Positions 50,181-58,311 of a stretch of DNA of 64,000 bases are shown here, piece after piece. The stretch is from 2-02-FULL-47-50 sp964479045 (lineage in GTDB: Bacteria > Pseudomonadota > Gammaproteobacteria > Eutrophobiales > Eutrophobiaceae), in NCBI GenBank assembly GCA_964479045.1, contig CAYZJI010000004.1, positions 62,001 through 126,000 on the forward strand. The letters run 5' to 3'. Positions within the stretch are counted from its first letter, which is position 1, and each line of letters begins with the position of its first letter. The translations under genes and the position numbers were made by a program. The notes beneath the pieces were generated by a model. It saw only the letters and a list, made by a program, of their open reading frames with translations, was not told the DNA's origin and did not search any database.

Positions 50181-51884
50181 TTACAGGCGGGCTTTTATAA
50201 AAGCAACCACCTCTGCAAGTTTGAGGTCCTGACTATCGCTGTCGGTTCTGGATTTATACTCAATAGTACCTGCATCAATACCTTTTTCGCCCAGTGTGAG
50301 GCGATGCGGAATACCGATCAATTCCATATCGGCAAACATCACACCGGGACGTTCCTTGCGATCATCCAGCAGCACATCAATGCCGGCATCAATCAATTCC
50401 TGATAGAGTTTCTGCACAGCCGCCTGCAGTTTTTCTGATTTATGCATGTTGATCGGAACCAGTGCCACCTGGAACGGTGCGATGGAAGTGGGCCAGATGA
50501 TGCCTTTGTCGTCATTGTTCTGTTCAATCGCCGCCGCCACGATGCGTGAAACTCCGATGCCGTAACAGCCCATGATCATGGTCTGGTTTTCACCTTTTTC
50601 ATTCAGACACAGCGCTTTCATGGCCGCGCTGTATTTGGTGCCGAGCTGGAAGATATGCCCGACTTCAATGCCTTTGGCAATATTCAAGGCGCCTGCGCCA
50701 TCAGGTGCCGGTTCGCCCGCCAGCACATTACGAATATCTGCAGCTTTAGGTTCCGGCAGATCGCGTCCCCAGTTCACACCAGTGAGGTGTTTGCCGTCAA
50801 CATTCGCGCCACAAACAAAATCACCTGTGTTCAATGCACTGTGATCAGCAACGATCGGAATGTTGAGATTGACCGGTCCAATCGAACCAGTCCCGCATTT
50901 GAGTTCTTTTCGGATGAGATCGGCATTGGCGAATGACAAAGGTTTTGCAATTTCCGCCAGTTTTTCCGCTTTGACCTTGTTGAGTTCATGATCGCCGCGC
51001 AGTACCAGTGCCACGAGAGGTACTTCACTCCCTTTAACAAGGAGTGTTTTGAGAACTTTGCTGGCCGGTACTTTCAGAAACGCGCTGACTTCTTCGATGG
51101 TATGTTGTTTCGGTGTATCCACCGTCTGCATTTTCTGCTGTGCAGAAAGACGCGTGGCATCTGCATCCGGTGCCGGTGTCATTTCAATGTTCGCGGCGTA
51201 TTTGCCGTTCTCGGTATAAACGATCGTGTCTTCTCCGGAATCGGCCAGCACATGAAATTCGTGTGACATGCTGCCGCCGATATTGCCGGTGTCAGCGAGC
51301 ACGGCGCGGTATTTCAAACCCAGCCGATCAAAGATGCGGCAGTAGGTGGCATACATTTGATCGTAGGTTTTTTGCAGACATTCGTGACTCAAATGAAATG
51401 AATAGGCGTCTTTCATTAAAAATTCGCGTGCGCGCATGATGCCGAAACGCGGGCGGATTTCGTCACGGAATTTGGTTTGTATCTGGTAAAAATTGGCAGG
51501 CAGTTGTTTGTAGCTGCGCACTTCGCGGCGAATTAAATCGGTAATGATTTCTTCATGGGTGGGGCCAAGACAGAACTCCCGTTCGTGGCGATCTTGCAGG
51601 CGCAGCAATTCCGGTCCGTATTTTTCCCAGCGGCCGGATTCCTGCCAGAGTTCGGCCGGTTGTACACCGGACATCAACACTTCCTGTGCTCCGGCCCGGT
51701 TCATTTCCTCACGGACAATGGCTTCGACTTTGCGCAATACCCGCAGACCCAAAGGCAGCCAGGTATAAATACCGGAGGCCAGTTGCCGGATCATGCCGGC
51801 CCTGAGCATTAACCGGTGGCTGATCACTTCGGCATCGGCCGGGGCTTCGCGCAGGGTGGCCAGCAGGTATTGGGAAAGTCGCAT
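50181..51884 (-). CDS. proS: Prolyl-tRNA synthetase
   Basis: A 567-residue class IIa aminoacyl-tRNA synthetase of the bacterial type. MRLSQYLLATLREAPADAEV is the normal N-terminus, so I use the ATG at 51884 rather than an in-frame codon 18 residues upstream. Motif 1 lies near GMIRQLASGIYTWLPLG, motif 2 near FCLGPTHEE and FRDEIRPRFG, and the Cys/Ala-tRNA editing insertion at about 225-385. CYGIGVSRIVAA is motif 3, and the anticodon-binding domain ends the protein. An array of five hairpins lies upstream of its start. Confidence 0.97.
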   Translation of the reverse strand: MRLSQYLLATLREAPADAEVISHRLMLRAGMIRQLASGIYTWLPLGLRVLRKVEAIVREEMNRAGAQEVLMSGVQPAELWQESGRWEKYGPELLRLQDRHEREFCLGPTHEEIITDLIRREVRSYKQLPANFYQIQTKFRDEIRPRFGIMRAREFLMKDAYSFHLSHECLQKTYDQMYATYCRIFDRLGLKYRAVLADTGNIGGSMSHEFHVLADSGEDTIVYTENGKYAANIEMTPAPDADATRLSAQQKMQTVDTPKQHTIEEVSAFLKVPASKVLKTLLVKGSEVPLVALVLRGDHELNKVKAEKLAEIAKPLSFANADLIRKELKCGTGSIGPVNLNIPIVADHSALNTGDFVCGANVDGKHLTGVNWGRDLPEPKAADIRNVLAGEPAPDGAGALNIAKGIEVGHIFQLGTKYSAAMKALCLNEKGENQTMIMGCYGIGVSRIVAAAIEQNNDDKGIIWPTSIAPFQVALVPINMHKSEKLQAAVQKLYQELIDAGIDVLLDDRKERPGVMFADMELIGIPHRLTLGEKGIDAGTIEYKSRTDSDSQDLKLAEVVAFIKARL

Positions 51885-52283
51885 GTCCGGGTCCGTTATG
51901 GTTTTTATGATGGCTCTGAATATGTCCATCCAGAACATATCAGAGCACGAAAAACAAAAATGTGATTATTGTTTTTCTCACATTTTACAATTGCTTGCGC
52001 AATTGCAAAATGGCAATGCATCCTTGCATTGCAGGAACCCCCTGCTTTAGCAGGGGTTCCTTGTTCTTAAGGGTGGTTATGGTAGCGTAGTTCGGAGCTA
52101 TCCTGAACCTGCGCGAGGGACCGGGGCAGACCGGGCTTTCCCTACATATTCAGTGTTTTAGGTGGTGTATGTCTTGACCTGATGCGCGATTGCCAGTAAC
52201 TTCTCCCGGCTTATGTCCCCGATTTGTATACGGGGGCGGTCGGTTCCGGTAACTATACCCAAAATAACAATACGGTCAGGACT
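51885..52283. other. Intergenic region between divergent proS and ilvB
   Basis: A 399-base non-coding stretch. It holds the five-hairpin array (51914-52060), a weak sigma-70-like promoter for ilvB (TTGACC at 52174-52179, 17-base spacer, TAACTT at 52197-52202), and a 41-codon ORF rich in Ile, Val and Leu codons starting at 52213 that runs into the ilvB start. From 52061 to 52170 nothing is recognised. Confidence 0.6.
51914..52060. repeat. Array of five consecutive hairpins between proS and ilvB
   Basis: Inverted repeats follow one another with almost no spacing: 51914-51945 (CTCTGA/TCAGAG plus TATGT/ACATA with one bulge), 51957-51986 (AAAATGTGA/TCACATTTT), 51988-52005 (CAATTGC/GCAATTG), 52013-52032 (GCAATGCA/TGCATTGC) and 52034-52060 (GGAACCCC-TGC / GCA-GGGGTTCC with a bulged C and a TTTA loop). 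On the minus strand the 51957-51986 stem is followed by TTTGTTTTT (51958-51950), a possible terminator in the proS leader. See findings. Confidence 0.85.
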
Positions 52284-52338
52284 GTGGCTAAATCCAAAGA
52301 AATCCTGCGCGGTGCAGAAATTTTTGTCCGTGCCCTGA
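52213..52338 (+). CDS. Possible branched-chain leader ORF before ilvB
   Basis: A 41-codon ATG ORF that starts four bases after the predicted ilvB transcript start and overlaps the first codons of ilvB in another frame. Residues 4 to 26 contain five Ile (four encoded by the rare ATA), two Val and two Leu, for example VPVTIPKITI. ilv operons are commonly controlled by leader peptides rich in these residues. No ribosome-binding site is seen, and it may be chance. Not a stable protein in any case. Confidence 0.25.
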   Translation: MSPICIRGRSVPVTIPKITIRSGLWLNPKKSCAVQKFLSVP

Positions 52339-54011
52339 AAGACGAGGGCGTCAAACATCTGTTTGGCTACCCGGGCGGCGCTGTGCTGCACATTTATGAT
52401 GAGCTCTACAAACAGCAGGATGTGGAGCATATTCTGGTGCGCCACGAACAGGGCGCGACCCATGCTGCCGACGGTTATGCCCGTGCTACCGGCAAACCCG
52501 GTGTAGTGCTGGTTACTTCCGGCCCCGGCGTAACGAATACGATTACCGGTATCGCCACTGCCTATATGGATTCCATTCCGCTGGTGGTGTTCAGCGGCCA
52601 GGTGCCGACCCATCTCATTGGCAATGACGCCTTTCAGGAAGTGGATGCCATCGGTATTACCCGTCCCTGCGTGAAGCACAATTTTCTGGTGAAGGACGTG
52701 AAGGATCTCGCCGCCACCATCAAGAAGGCCTTTTATGTGGCCATGAGCGGCCGGCCCGGTCCGGTAGTCGTGGACATCCCCAAGGATGTCACGGCCGACA
52801 GTTGTGAATACGAATATCCGGAAAGTGTGGACATGCGTTCCTACCGGCCGGTGGTGAAAGGTCATCCGGGCCAGATCAAACGCGCGGCCGATCTGATCCT
52901 GTCCGCCAAAAAGCCGATGGTTTATACCGGCGGTGGTGTGATTTTGTCCGAGGCCAGCGAAGAGTTAATCGAATTCACGCAAATGCTGGGGTATCCCATC
53001 ACCAACACGCTGATGGGGCTGGGCGCCTATCCGGCGACGGACAAGCAGTTTATCGGCATGCTCGGCATGCACGGTACTTATGAGGCCAACATGGCCATGC
53101 ATCATTGCGATGTGCTGATTGCCATCGGCGCACGTTTTGATGATCGTGTTACCGGTGATCTGGAGAAGTTCTGCCCGTATGCCAAGATCGTGCATATTGA
53201 TGTTGATCCGGCTTCCATTTCCAAGAATGTACCGGTCGACATCCCCATCGTGGGTGATGTGAAGCATGTGCTCCGTGATTTGAATGACATTCTGAAAGCG
53301 CGCAAGGCCAAGCCGGATGTGGAAGGTCTGAAACCGTGGTGGGACCAGATCAAGGACTGGCAGAAAGTGGATTGTCTTAAATTTGATCGCAAGAGCAAGA
53401 TCATCAAGCCGCAATATGTGATCGAGAAACTCTACGAACTGACCCATGGTGAAGCCTATGTCACGTCTGACGTGGGCCAGCACCAGATGTGGGCCGCGCA
53501 GTTTTACAAATTCGACAAACCGCGTCGCTGGATCAACTCCGGCGGACTCGGCACGATGGGTTTTGGTTTGCCGGCTGCCATGGGTGTGAAACTCGCGTTT
53601 CCGGATTCCGTGGTCGCGTGTATTACCGGTGAAGCCAGTCTGGTGATGTGCATCCAGGAGCTCTCCACCTGTCTGCAATACGGCCTGCCGGTGAAGATCA
53701 TCAACCTGAATAACCGCTACATGGGCATGGTGCGGCAGTGGCAGGAATTTTTCTACGCCGGCCGCTATTCCCATTCCTATATGGAAGCGCTGCCGGATTT
53801 CGTGAAACTCGCGGAAAGTTTCGGCCATGTCGGTATGCGTATAGACAAAACAGCGGATGTAGAGGGCGCATTGAAAGAATCACTGAAGATGAAGGACAAA
53901 CTGGTGCTGATGGATTTTATTACTGATCAAACCGAGAATGTGTATCCGATGATTGCATCCGGCAAGGGACAGCATGAGATGCACCTCGCCCCTGAACGGG
54001 AACTTGCCTGA
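52284..54011 (+). CDS. ilvB: Acetolactate synthase large (catalytic) subunit
   Basis: A 575-residue ThDP enzyme, first common step of Ile, Val and Leu synthesis. FGYPGGAVLHIYDEL, the ThDP Glu in VRHEQGATHAADGYARATG, TSGPGVTNTITG, FQEVDAIGITRP and the Mg-ThDP motif around GEASLVMCIQELSTCLQYGLPVKIINLNN are present. In that motif the usual GD is GE. I use the GTG at 52284 (GTGGCTAAATCC), which fits the family N-terminus; a TTG at 52224 would add 20 atypical residues. Two bases separate it from ilvH. It is of the IlvI/AHAS III type by similarity of the start. Confidence 0.95.
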   Translation: MAKSKEILRGAEIFVRALKDEGVKHLFGYPGGAVLHIYDELYKQQDVEHILVRHEQGATHAADGYARATGKPGVVLVTSGPGVTNTITGIATAYMDSIPLVVFSGQVPTHLIGNDAFQEVDAIGITRPCVKHNFLVKDVKDLAATIKKAFYVAMSGRPGPVVVDIPKDVTADSCEYEYPESVDMRSYRPVVKGHPGQIKRAADLILSAKKPMVYTGGGVILSEASEELIEFTQMLGYPITNTLMGLGAYPATDKQFIGMLGMHGTYEANMAMHHCDVLIAIGARFDDRVTGDLEKFCPYAKIVHIDVDPASISKNVPVDIPIVGDVKHVLRDLNDILKARKAKPDVEGLKPWWDQIKDWQKVDCLKFDRKSKIIKPQYVIEKLYELTHGEAYVTSDVGQHQMWAAQFYKFDKPRRWINSGGLGTMGFGLPAAMGVKLAFPDSVVACITGEASLVMCIQELSTCLQYGLPVKIINLNNRYMGMVRQWQEFFYAGRYSHSYMEALPDFVKLAESFGHVGMRIDKTADVEGALKESLKMKDKLVLMDFITDQTENVYPMIASGKGQHEMHLAPERELA

Positions 54012-54013
54012 CC

Positions 54014-54499
54014 ATGCGCCACATACTCTCTCTGCTTCTGGAAAACGAAGCCGGTGCATTATCGCGGGTGGCCGGGCTTTTCTCGGCACGCGGTTTCAAT
54101 ATTGAATCGCTGACGGTGGCGCCAACCCAGGATCCAACCATTTCCCGCATGACGTTGGTCACCTCCGGTTCCGATGAAATCGTTGAACAAATCACCAAGC
54201 ACCTGAACAAGCTGGTGGATGTGATCAAGGTCATCGACCTCAGCGAAAGCAAGCATATCGAGCGCGAACTGATGCTGATCAAGCTGCAGGCCAAAGGGCC
54301 GGGTCGTGAAGAAATCAAGCGGCTTAACGATATCTTCCGCGGTCGCATTATTGATGTGACGGACAGCACCTATACCGTGGAAATGACCGGCACCGGCGAG
54401 AAACTCGATGCCTTCATACAGGCGCTGGATGAAAAAGCCATACTCGAAGTGGTGCGTTCCGGCGTGTCCGGTATTGCGCGCGGCGAGAAATCCATTTAG
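54014..54499 (+). CDS. ilvH: Acetolactate synthase small (regulatory) subunit
   Basis: A 161-residue regulatory subunit with an N-terminal ACT domain (RHILSLLLENEAGALSRVAGLFSARGFNIESLTVAPT) that binds valine for feedback inhibition, and a second ACT-like C-terminal domain (RELMLIKLQAKG, FRGRIIDVTDSTYTVEMTG). Length equals E. coli IlvH. It is translated directly after ilvB. Confidence 0.97.
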   Translation: MRHILSLLLENEAGALSRVAGLFSARGFNIESLTVAPTQDPTISRMTLVTSGSDEIVEQITKHLNKLVDVIKVIDLSESKHIERELMLIKLQAKGPGREEIKRLNDIFRGRIIDVTDSTYTVEMTGTGEKLDAFIQALDEKAILEVVRSGVSGIARGEKSI

Positions 54500-54500
54500 T

Positions 54501-54563
54501 ACGTGAAGCGTATCTCGTAACTCGTGAAGCGTTATATGAAATAGTGCGCTTCACGTTTCACGA
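54501..54563. repeat. Period-seven repeat and inverted repeat between ilvH and ilvC
   Basis: After ACGT, the heptamers GAAGCGT, ATCTCGT, AACTCGT, GAAGCGT run from 54505 to 54532, each ending CGT. Further on, CTTCACG and TTTCACG (54549-54562) form another heptamer pair. CGTGAAGCG (54523-54531) is complementary to CGCTTCACG (54547-54555), giving a 9-bp stem. A degenerate short tandem repeat in a 129-base spacer. Confidence 0.65.
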
Positions 54564-54628
54564 GCCCCTCTTCACAGGTAACCAGTTTCGATACAGTAAA
54601 TTAAATTTATTTTCAGAGAGCAACGCAA

Positions 54629-55645
54629 ATGAACATCTATTACGACAAAGACGCAGACCTTTCACTTATTCAGGCCAAGAAAGTGGCCATCATCGGTTAT
54701 GGTTCACAGGGCCATGCCCATGCCAATAACCTCAAGGACTCCGGTGTCGATGTCTGCGTCGGTCTGCGCGAAGGTTCCGGTTCGGCCAAGAAAGCCAAGA
54801 ATGCGGGTGTGGCAGTGAAGTCAATCACCGATGCTGTGAAATGGGCGGATGTGGTCATGGTGCTCGCGCCGGATGAACATCAGGCCGCGTTATATCGCAA
54901 TGAAATCGAACCGAATATCAAGAAAGGTGCGGCACTGGCGTTTGCGCACGGGTTCAATATCCACTTCCAGCAGATCATGCCACGTGCCGATCTTGACGTG
55001 ATCATGATTGCACCGAAAGGCCCGGGGCATCTGGTGCGCTCCACCTACAAGCAGGGTGGTGGTGTGCCGTCATTGATCGCAATCTTTCAGAATGCCTCCG
55101 GTACCGCAAAGGACCTTGCACTGTCCTATGCTTCCGCGAATGGTGGCGGCCGTGCCGGAGTGATCGAAACCACCTTCAAGGAAGAAACCGAAACCGATCT
55201 GTTCGGCGAGCAGACCGTACTGTGTGGCGGTATTACTGCGCTGATACAGGCCGGTTTTGAAACACTGGTGGAAGCCGGTTATGCACCGGAGATGGCTTAC
55301 TTTGAATGTCTGCATGAAACCAAACTCATCGTTGACCTGATTTACGAAGGTGGCATTGCCAACATGCGTTATTCCATTTCCAACACGGCGGAATACGGTG
55401 ACTTCACCCGTGGCCCGCGCGTGGTAACGGAAGAATCCAAGAAGGCGATGAAAGCCATCCTCAAGGAAATCCAGACCGGCCAGTTTGCCAAGGAATTTAT
55501 TCTGGAAAACCAGAGTGGCGCTGCGTCACTGAAAGCCATGCGTCGCATCAGTCGCGAACATCCGATTGAAATTGTGGGCGAGAAACTCCGCTCCATGATG
55601 CCGTGGATCAAGGCCAACAAGCTGGTGGATCACGACAAGAATTAA
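54629..55645 (+). CDS. ilvC: Ketol-acid reductoisomerase (class I)
   Basis: A 338-residue NADPH- and Mg-dependent enzyme of Ile/Val synthesis. The Rossmann motif is KVAIIGYGSQGHAHANNLKDSG. The catalytic domain has FAHGFNIHF, MIAPKGPGHLVR, FKEETETDLFGEQTVLCGG, and YFECLHETKLIVDLIYEGG with the metal-binding Asp and Glu residues. 338 residues is the short, class I length. Same strand as ilvBH, followed by pssA and leuA. Confidence 0.98.
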   Translation: MNIYYDKDADLSLIQAKKVAIIGYGSQGHAHANNLKDSGVDVCVGLREGSGSAKKAKNAGVAVKSITDAVKWADVVMVLAPDEHQAALYRNEIEPNIKKGAALAFAHGFNIHFQQIMPRADLDVIMIAPKGPGHLVRSTYKQGGGVPSLIAIFQNASGTAKDLALSYASANGGGRAGVIETTFKEETETDLFGEQTVLCGGITALIQAGFETLVEAGYAPEMAYFECLHETKLIVDLIYEGGIANMRYSISNTAEYGDFTRGPRVVTEESKKAMKAILKEIQTGQFAKEFILENQSGAASLKAMRRISREHPIEIVGEKLRSMMPWIKANKLVDHDKN

Positions 55646-55750
55646 TATTGTTTTCACAATACCCTGACAGGATGTCATGGATTGCAGACGGCCCCTGACT
55701 GTCTGCGTGAGTACCGGTTCACACATCATCAATGCTGACAGGATGATTAA

Positions 55751-56509
55751 ATGACCAAACGCCGTCGCGGTATTTATCTGTTGCCGAACCTGTTTACCAC
55801 AGCGGCACTCTTCGCCGGGTTTTATTCCATTGTGGCGGCCATGAATACCCAGTTTGAAGCCGCTGCGATAGCTATTTTTGTGGCGATGATACTCGACGGC
55901 ATGGATGGCCGGATTGCCCGTCTCACCAACACCCAGAGTGATTTTGGTGTTCAGTACGATTCTCTCTCCGATATGGTGTCGTTCGGGTTGGCGCCGGCTT
56001 TGGTCATGTATCAATGGTCACTGGAGAGTCTGGGCAAACTCGGTTGGCTGGCGGCATTTATTTATGCCGCAGCCGCGGCCCTGCGGCTCGCCCGTTTCAA
56101 TACCCAGGCCAGCAGCGCCGACAAGCAATTTTTCCAGGGGTTACCCAGTCCACTGGCCGCTGCCCTGATTGCCGGTATTATCTGGTTGGGGGTGAGCGCC
56201 GAATTCGAAGAGGGCGCTTCCCTGTCATTTATTACCTTTCCCCTGACGGTAGCCGCCGGCGCCCTGATGGTGAGTAACATCCGTTATCTTAGCTTCAAGC
56301 AATTCGATTTGCGTGACCGGATACCCTTTGTTGCGGGCCTGATGGTGGTGCTGATTTTTGTGTTCGTGGCCATCAAGCCGCCCTTGATGTTATTTCTCCT
56401 TGCCCTTGCCTATGCGTCTTCCGGCCCTGTCATTACCCTGCTCAAAATCCGCCAGTTCCGGGCCGCGCGCCGTCCGCCGGATGCGCCCCGGGAGGATAAT
56501 CAAGCCTGA
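55751..56509 (+). CDS. pssA: CDP-diacylglycerol-serine O-phosphatidyltransferase
   Basis: A 252-residue integral membrane enzyme making phosphatidylserine. The CDP-alcohol phosphotransferase signature DGX2ARX8GX3DX3D is exact at DGRIARLTNTQSDFGVQYD through SLSD. Six or more hydrophobic segments are seen and LPNLFTTAALFAGFYSI starts the membrane part. A phosphatidylserine synthase between ilvC and leuA is a known gammaproteobacterial and betaproteobacterial order; the short Arg/Pro-rich C-terminus is cytoplasmic. Confidence 0.96.
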   Translation: MTKRRRGIYLLPNLFTTAALFAGFYSIVAAMNTQFEAAAIAIFVAMILDGMDGRIARLTNTQSDFGVQYDSLSDMVSFGLAPALVMYQWSLESLGKLGWLAAFIYAAAAALRLARFNTQASSADKQFFQGLPSPLAAALIAGIIWLGVSAEFEEGASLSFITFPLTVAAGALMVSNIRYLSFKQFDLRDRIPFVAGLMVVLIFVFVAIKPPLMLFLLALAYASSGPVITLLKIRQFRAARRPPDAPREDNQA

Positions 56510-56515
56510 TTTTGC

Positions 56516-56544
56516 TTGAATTGGCGCTGTTCCGGCTATATATT
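56516..56544 (+). promoter_or_regulatory. Possible sigma-70 promoter for the leuA leader
   Basis: TTGAAT (56516-56521), 17-base spacer, TATATT (56539-56544). The transcript would start at about 56551, essentially at the ATG of the leader ORF (56552), which has no ribosome-binding site; a leaderless leader peptide is therefore conceivable. A perfect TTGACA lies at 56652-56657, but no good -10 is correctly spaced from it. Confidence 0.35.
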
Positions 56545-56551
56545 TCCCTCC

Positions 56552-56632
56552 ATGTTTAACCACACGAGCCAATTTGCTAATTCACTCTCCTGCCGGGCTA
56601 CCCTGCTTGGCGGTCTCCTGCTGCTGCCCTGA
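56552..56632 (+). CDS. leuL: leuA leader peptide
   Basis: A 26-codon ORF in the 245-base pssA-leuA gap. It starts MFNHTSQFANSLS and ends TLLGGLLLLP, with four consecutive Leu codons (CTC CTG CTG CTG, 56615-56626) one codon before the final Pro and stop. This is the pattern of an amino-acid-sensing leader peptide for a leucine gene. Bases 56619-56627 within the Leu codons are exactly complementary to 56747-56755, which cover part of the leuA ribosome-binding site and the A of its ATG. Too short to be a functional protein. Confidence 0.7.
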   Translation: MFNHTSQFANSLSCRATLLGGLLLLP

Positions 56633-56743
56633 CCGGGCAAACTACCTCGTTTTGACAATTGAATAATCCCTGTTCGCTTAACCCGCGAATGTTTAACGTA
56701 TTGTATCGTCCATACCTGCAAGGCTAGTATGGTCGCCAATTCC

Positions 56744-56757
56744 GGAGCAGCAGCATG
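56744..56757 (+). promoter_or_regulatory. leuA ribosome-binding site, able to pair with the leader Leu codons
   Basis: GGAG (56744-56747) seven bases before the leuA ATG (56755-56757). The sequence GCAGCAGCA (56747-56755) can form nine continuous base pairs with TGCTGCTGC (56619-56627) in the leader ORF. Pairing would hide the start site. A ribosome stalled on the Leu codons would prevent it. Confidence 0.55.
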
Positions 56758-58293
56758 AAAGACAAATTGATAATTTTTGATACCACCCTTCGTGACGGTG
56801 AACAAAGTCCCGGTGCCTCCATGACCCGGGATGAAAAGTTGCGTATCGCCAAGGCGCTGGAGCGCATGCGTGTCGATGTGATCGAGGCCGGTTTCCCGAT
56901 CGCCAGCCCCGATGATTTCAAGGGTGTGCAACTGGTAGCTGAACATATCAAGGACAGCACAGTGTGCGGTCTTGCGCGTGCGCTGGACAAGGACATTGAT
57001 ACCGCGGCGGAAGCACTGAAGCCGGCGGCATCATTCCGCATACACACGTTTCTTGCAACATCGCCCATCCATATGCGGGAAAAATTGCGCATGACGCCGG
57101 AACAAGTGCTGGAACACGCTGTGCATGCAGTAAAACGCGCACGTCAGTACACGGACAATGTTGAATTTTCTCCGGAAGATGCTGGTCGCTCCGAAATTGA
57201 TTTTCTTTGTCGTGTTCTCGAAGCTGTGATCAAGGCCGGTGCGCGTACCGTCAATATTCCGGACACCGTAGGTTATAACGTACCGCACCAGTTCGGTGAT
57301 TTGATCCGGCAGTTGATCGAGCGCGTGCCGAATTCAGACAAAGCTGTATTCTCGGTACATTGCCATAATGATCTTGGTCTTGCCGTCGCCAATTCATTAT
57401 CCGCAGTATTGAATGGTGCCCGTCAGGTAGAGTGTACGATTAACGGTCTGGGTGAACGCGCCGGTAATGCAGCATTGGAAGAAATCGTGATGACGGTGCG
57501 CACGCGCAAGGACATCTTCTCCTGCGATACGACGCTCGATACTACCCAGATCGTGCATTGCTCGCGTCTGGTCTCTACCATCACCGGTTTCCCGGTGCAA
57601 CCGAACAAGGCGATCGTGGGTGCGAATGCGTTTGCGCATGAATCCGGCATCCATCAGGATGGTGTGCTCAAGAGCCGCGAGACTTATGAAATCATGCGCG
57701 CGCAGGATGTGGGCTGGCATGCCAACCGCATGGTGCTCGGCAAACACTCCGGCCGTAATGCATTCCGTGCGCGTTTGATTGAACTGGGCGTTGTGTTTGA
57801 ACGTGAAGAAGATTTGAATGCCGCGTTCAACAGCTTCAAGGAACTCGCCGACAAGAAACATGAAATCTATGATGAAGATTTGCAGGCACTGGTATCGGAT
57901 ACGATTCAGGAGGCCGCGCAGGAACGGATCAAACTGGTGGCCATGAAAGTGACCAGCGAAACCGGCGAAACACCGGATGCGCATGTCACATTGTCGTTTG
58001 ATGGCAAGGAGATGCAGAGTAACAGCACCGGTGGTGGGCCAGTCGATGCGACGTTCAAGGCGATTGAGTCTATAGTTCACAGTGGTGCTGATCTGCAACT
58101 GTATTCGGTCAACAACATCACTACCGGCACTGATTCACAGGGCGAAGTGACCGTACGTATCGACAAGGCCGGCCGTATTGTGAATGGTCAGGGAGCGGAC
58201 ACTGACATTATTATCGCGTCAGCCAAGGCCTATATCGATGCACTGAACAAGATCATGGACCCCGTGCAGCGGGCGCATCCACAACAGATATGA
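56755..58293 (+). CDS. leuA: 2-isopropylmalate synthase
   Basis: A 512-residue enzyme committing 2-ketoisovalerate to leucine. The HMGL-like TIM barrel has FDTTLRDGEQSPGASM (metal-binding Asp and catalytic Arg), NIPDTVGYNVP and HCHNDLGLAVANSL (two metal His). AFAHESGIHQDGVLK follows. The C-terminal LeuA_dimer domain (about 390-505) is the leucine-binding allosteric domain. Length fits the type I proteobacterial enzyme. It is preceded by a leader peptide gene, so both transcriptional/translational and feedback control by leucine are likely. leuBCD are not in the window. Confidence 0.98.
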   Translation: MKDKLIIFDTTLRDGEQSPGASMTRDEKLRIAKALERMRVDVIEAGFPIASPDDFKGVQLVAEHIKDSTVCGLARALDKDIDTAAEALKPAASFRIHTFLATSPIHMREKLRMTPEQVLEHAVHAVKRARQYTDNVEFSPEDAGRSEIDFLCRVLEAVIKAGARTVNIPDTVGYNVPHQFGDLIRQLIERVPNSDKAVFSVHCHNDLGLAVANSLSAVLNGARQVECTINGLGERAGNAALEEIVMTVRTRKDIFSCDTTLDTTQIVHCSRLVSTITGFPVQPNKAIVGANAFAHESGIHQDGVLKSRETYEIMRAQDVGWHANRMVLGKHSGRNAFRARLIELGVVFEREEDLNAAFNSFKELADKKHEIYDEDLQALVSDTIQEAAQERIKLVAMKVTSETGETPDAHVTLSFDGKEMQSNSTGGGPVDATFKAIESIVHSGADLQLYSVNNITTGTDSQGEVTVRIDKAGRIVNGQGADTDIIIASAKAYIDALNKIMDPVQRAHPQQI

Positions 58294-58311
58294 CGTGATA
58301 CCATCACCATC

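Noticed and set aside
52034..52060. Simple intrinsic terminator for a gene on the plus strand
   Set aside because: No plus-strand gene ends here and the following TTGTTCTT is a weak T-run; the hairpin makes more sense as part of the five-hairpin array.
51885..52283. tRNA or rRNA gene
   Set aside because: The hairpins do not form a cloverleaf, and no T-loop GGTTCRANYCC or CCA end is present. I found no RNA gene of these types elsewhere in the window.
56652..56681. TTGACA as the leuA promoter
   Set aside because: The -35 box is perfect, but at 16-19 bases no sequence resembling TATAAT occurs (CGCTTA or GCTTAA).
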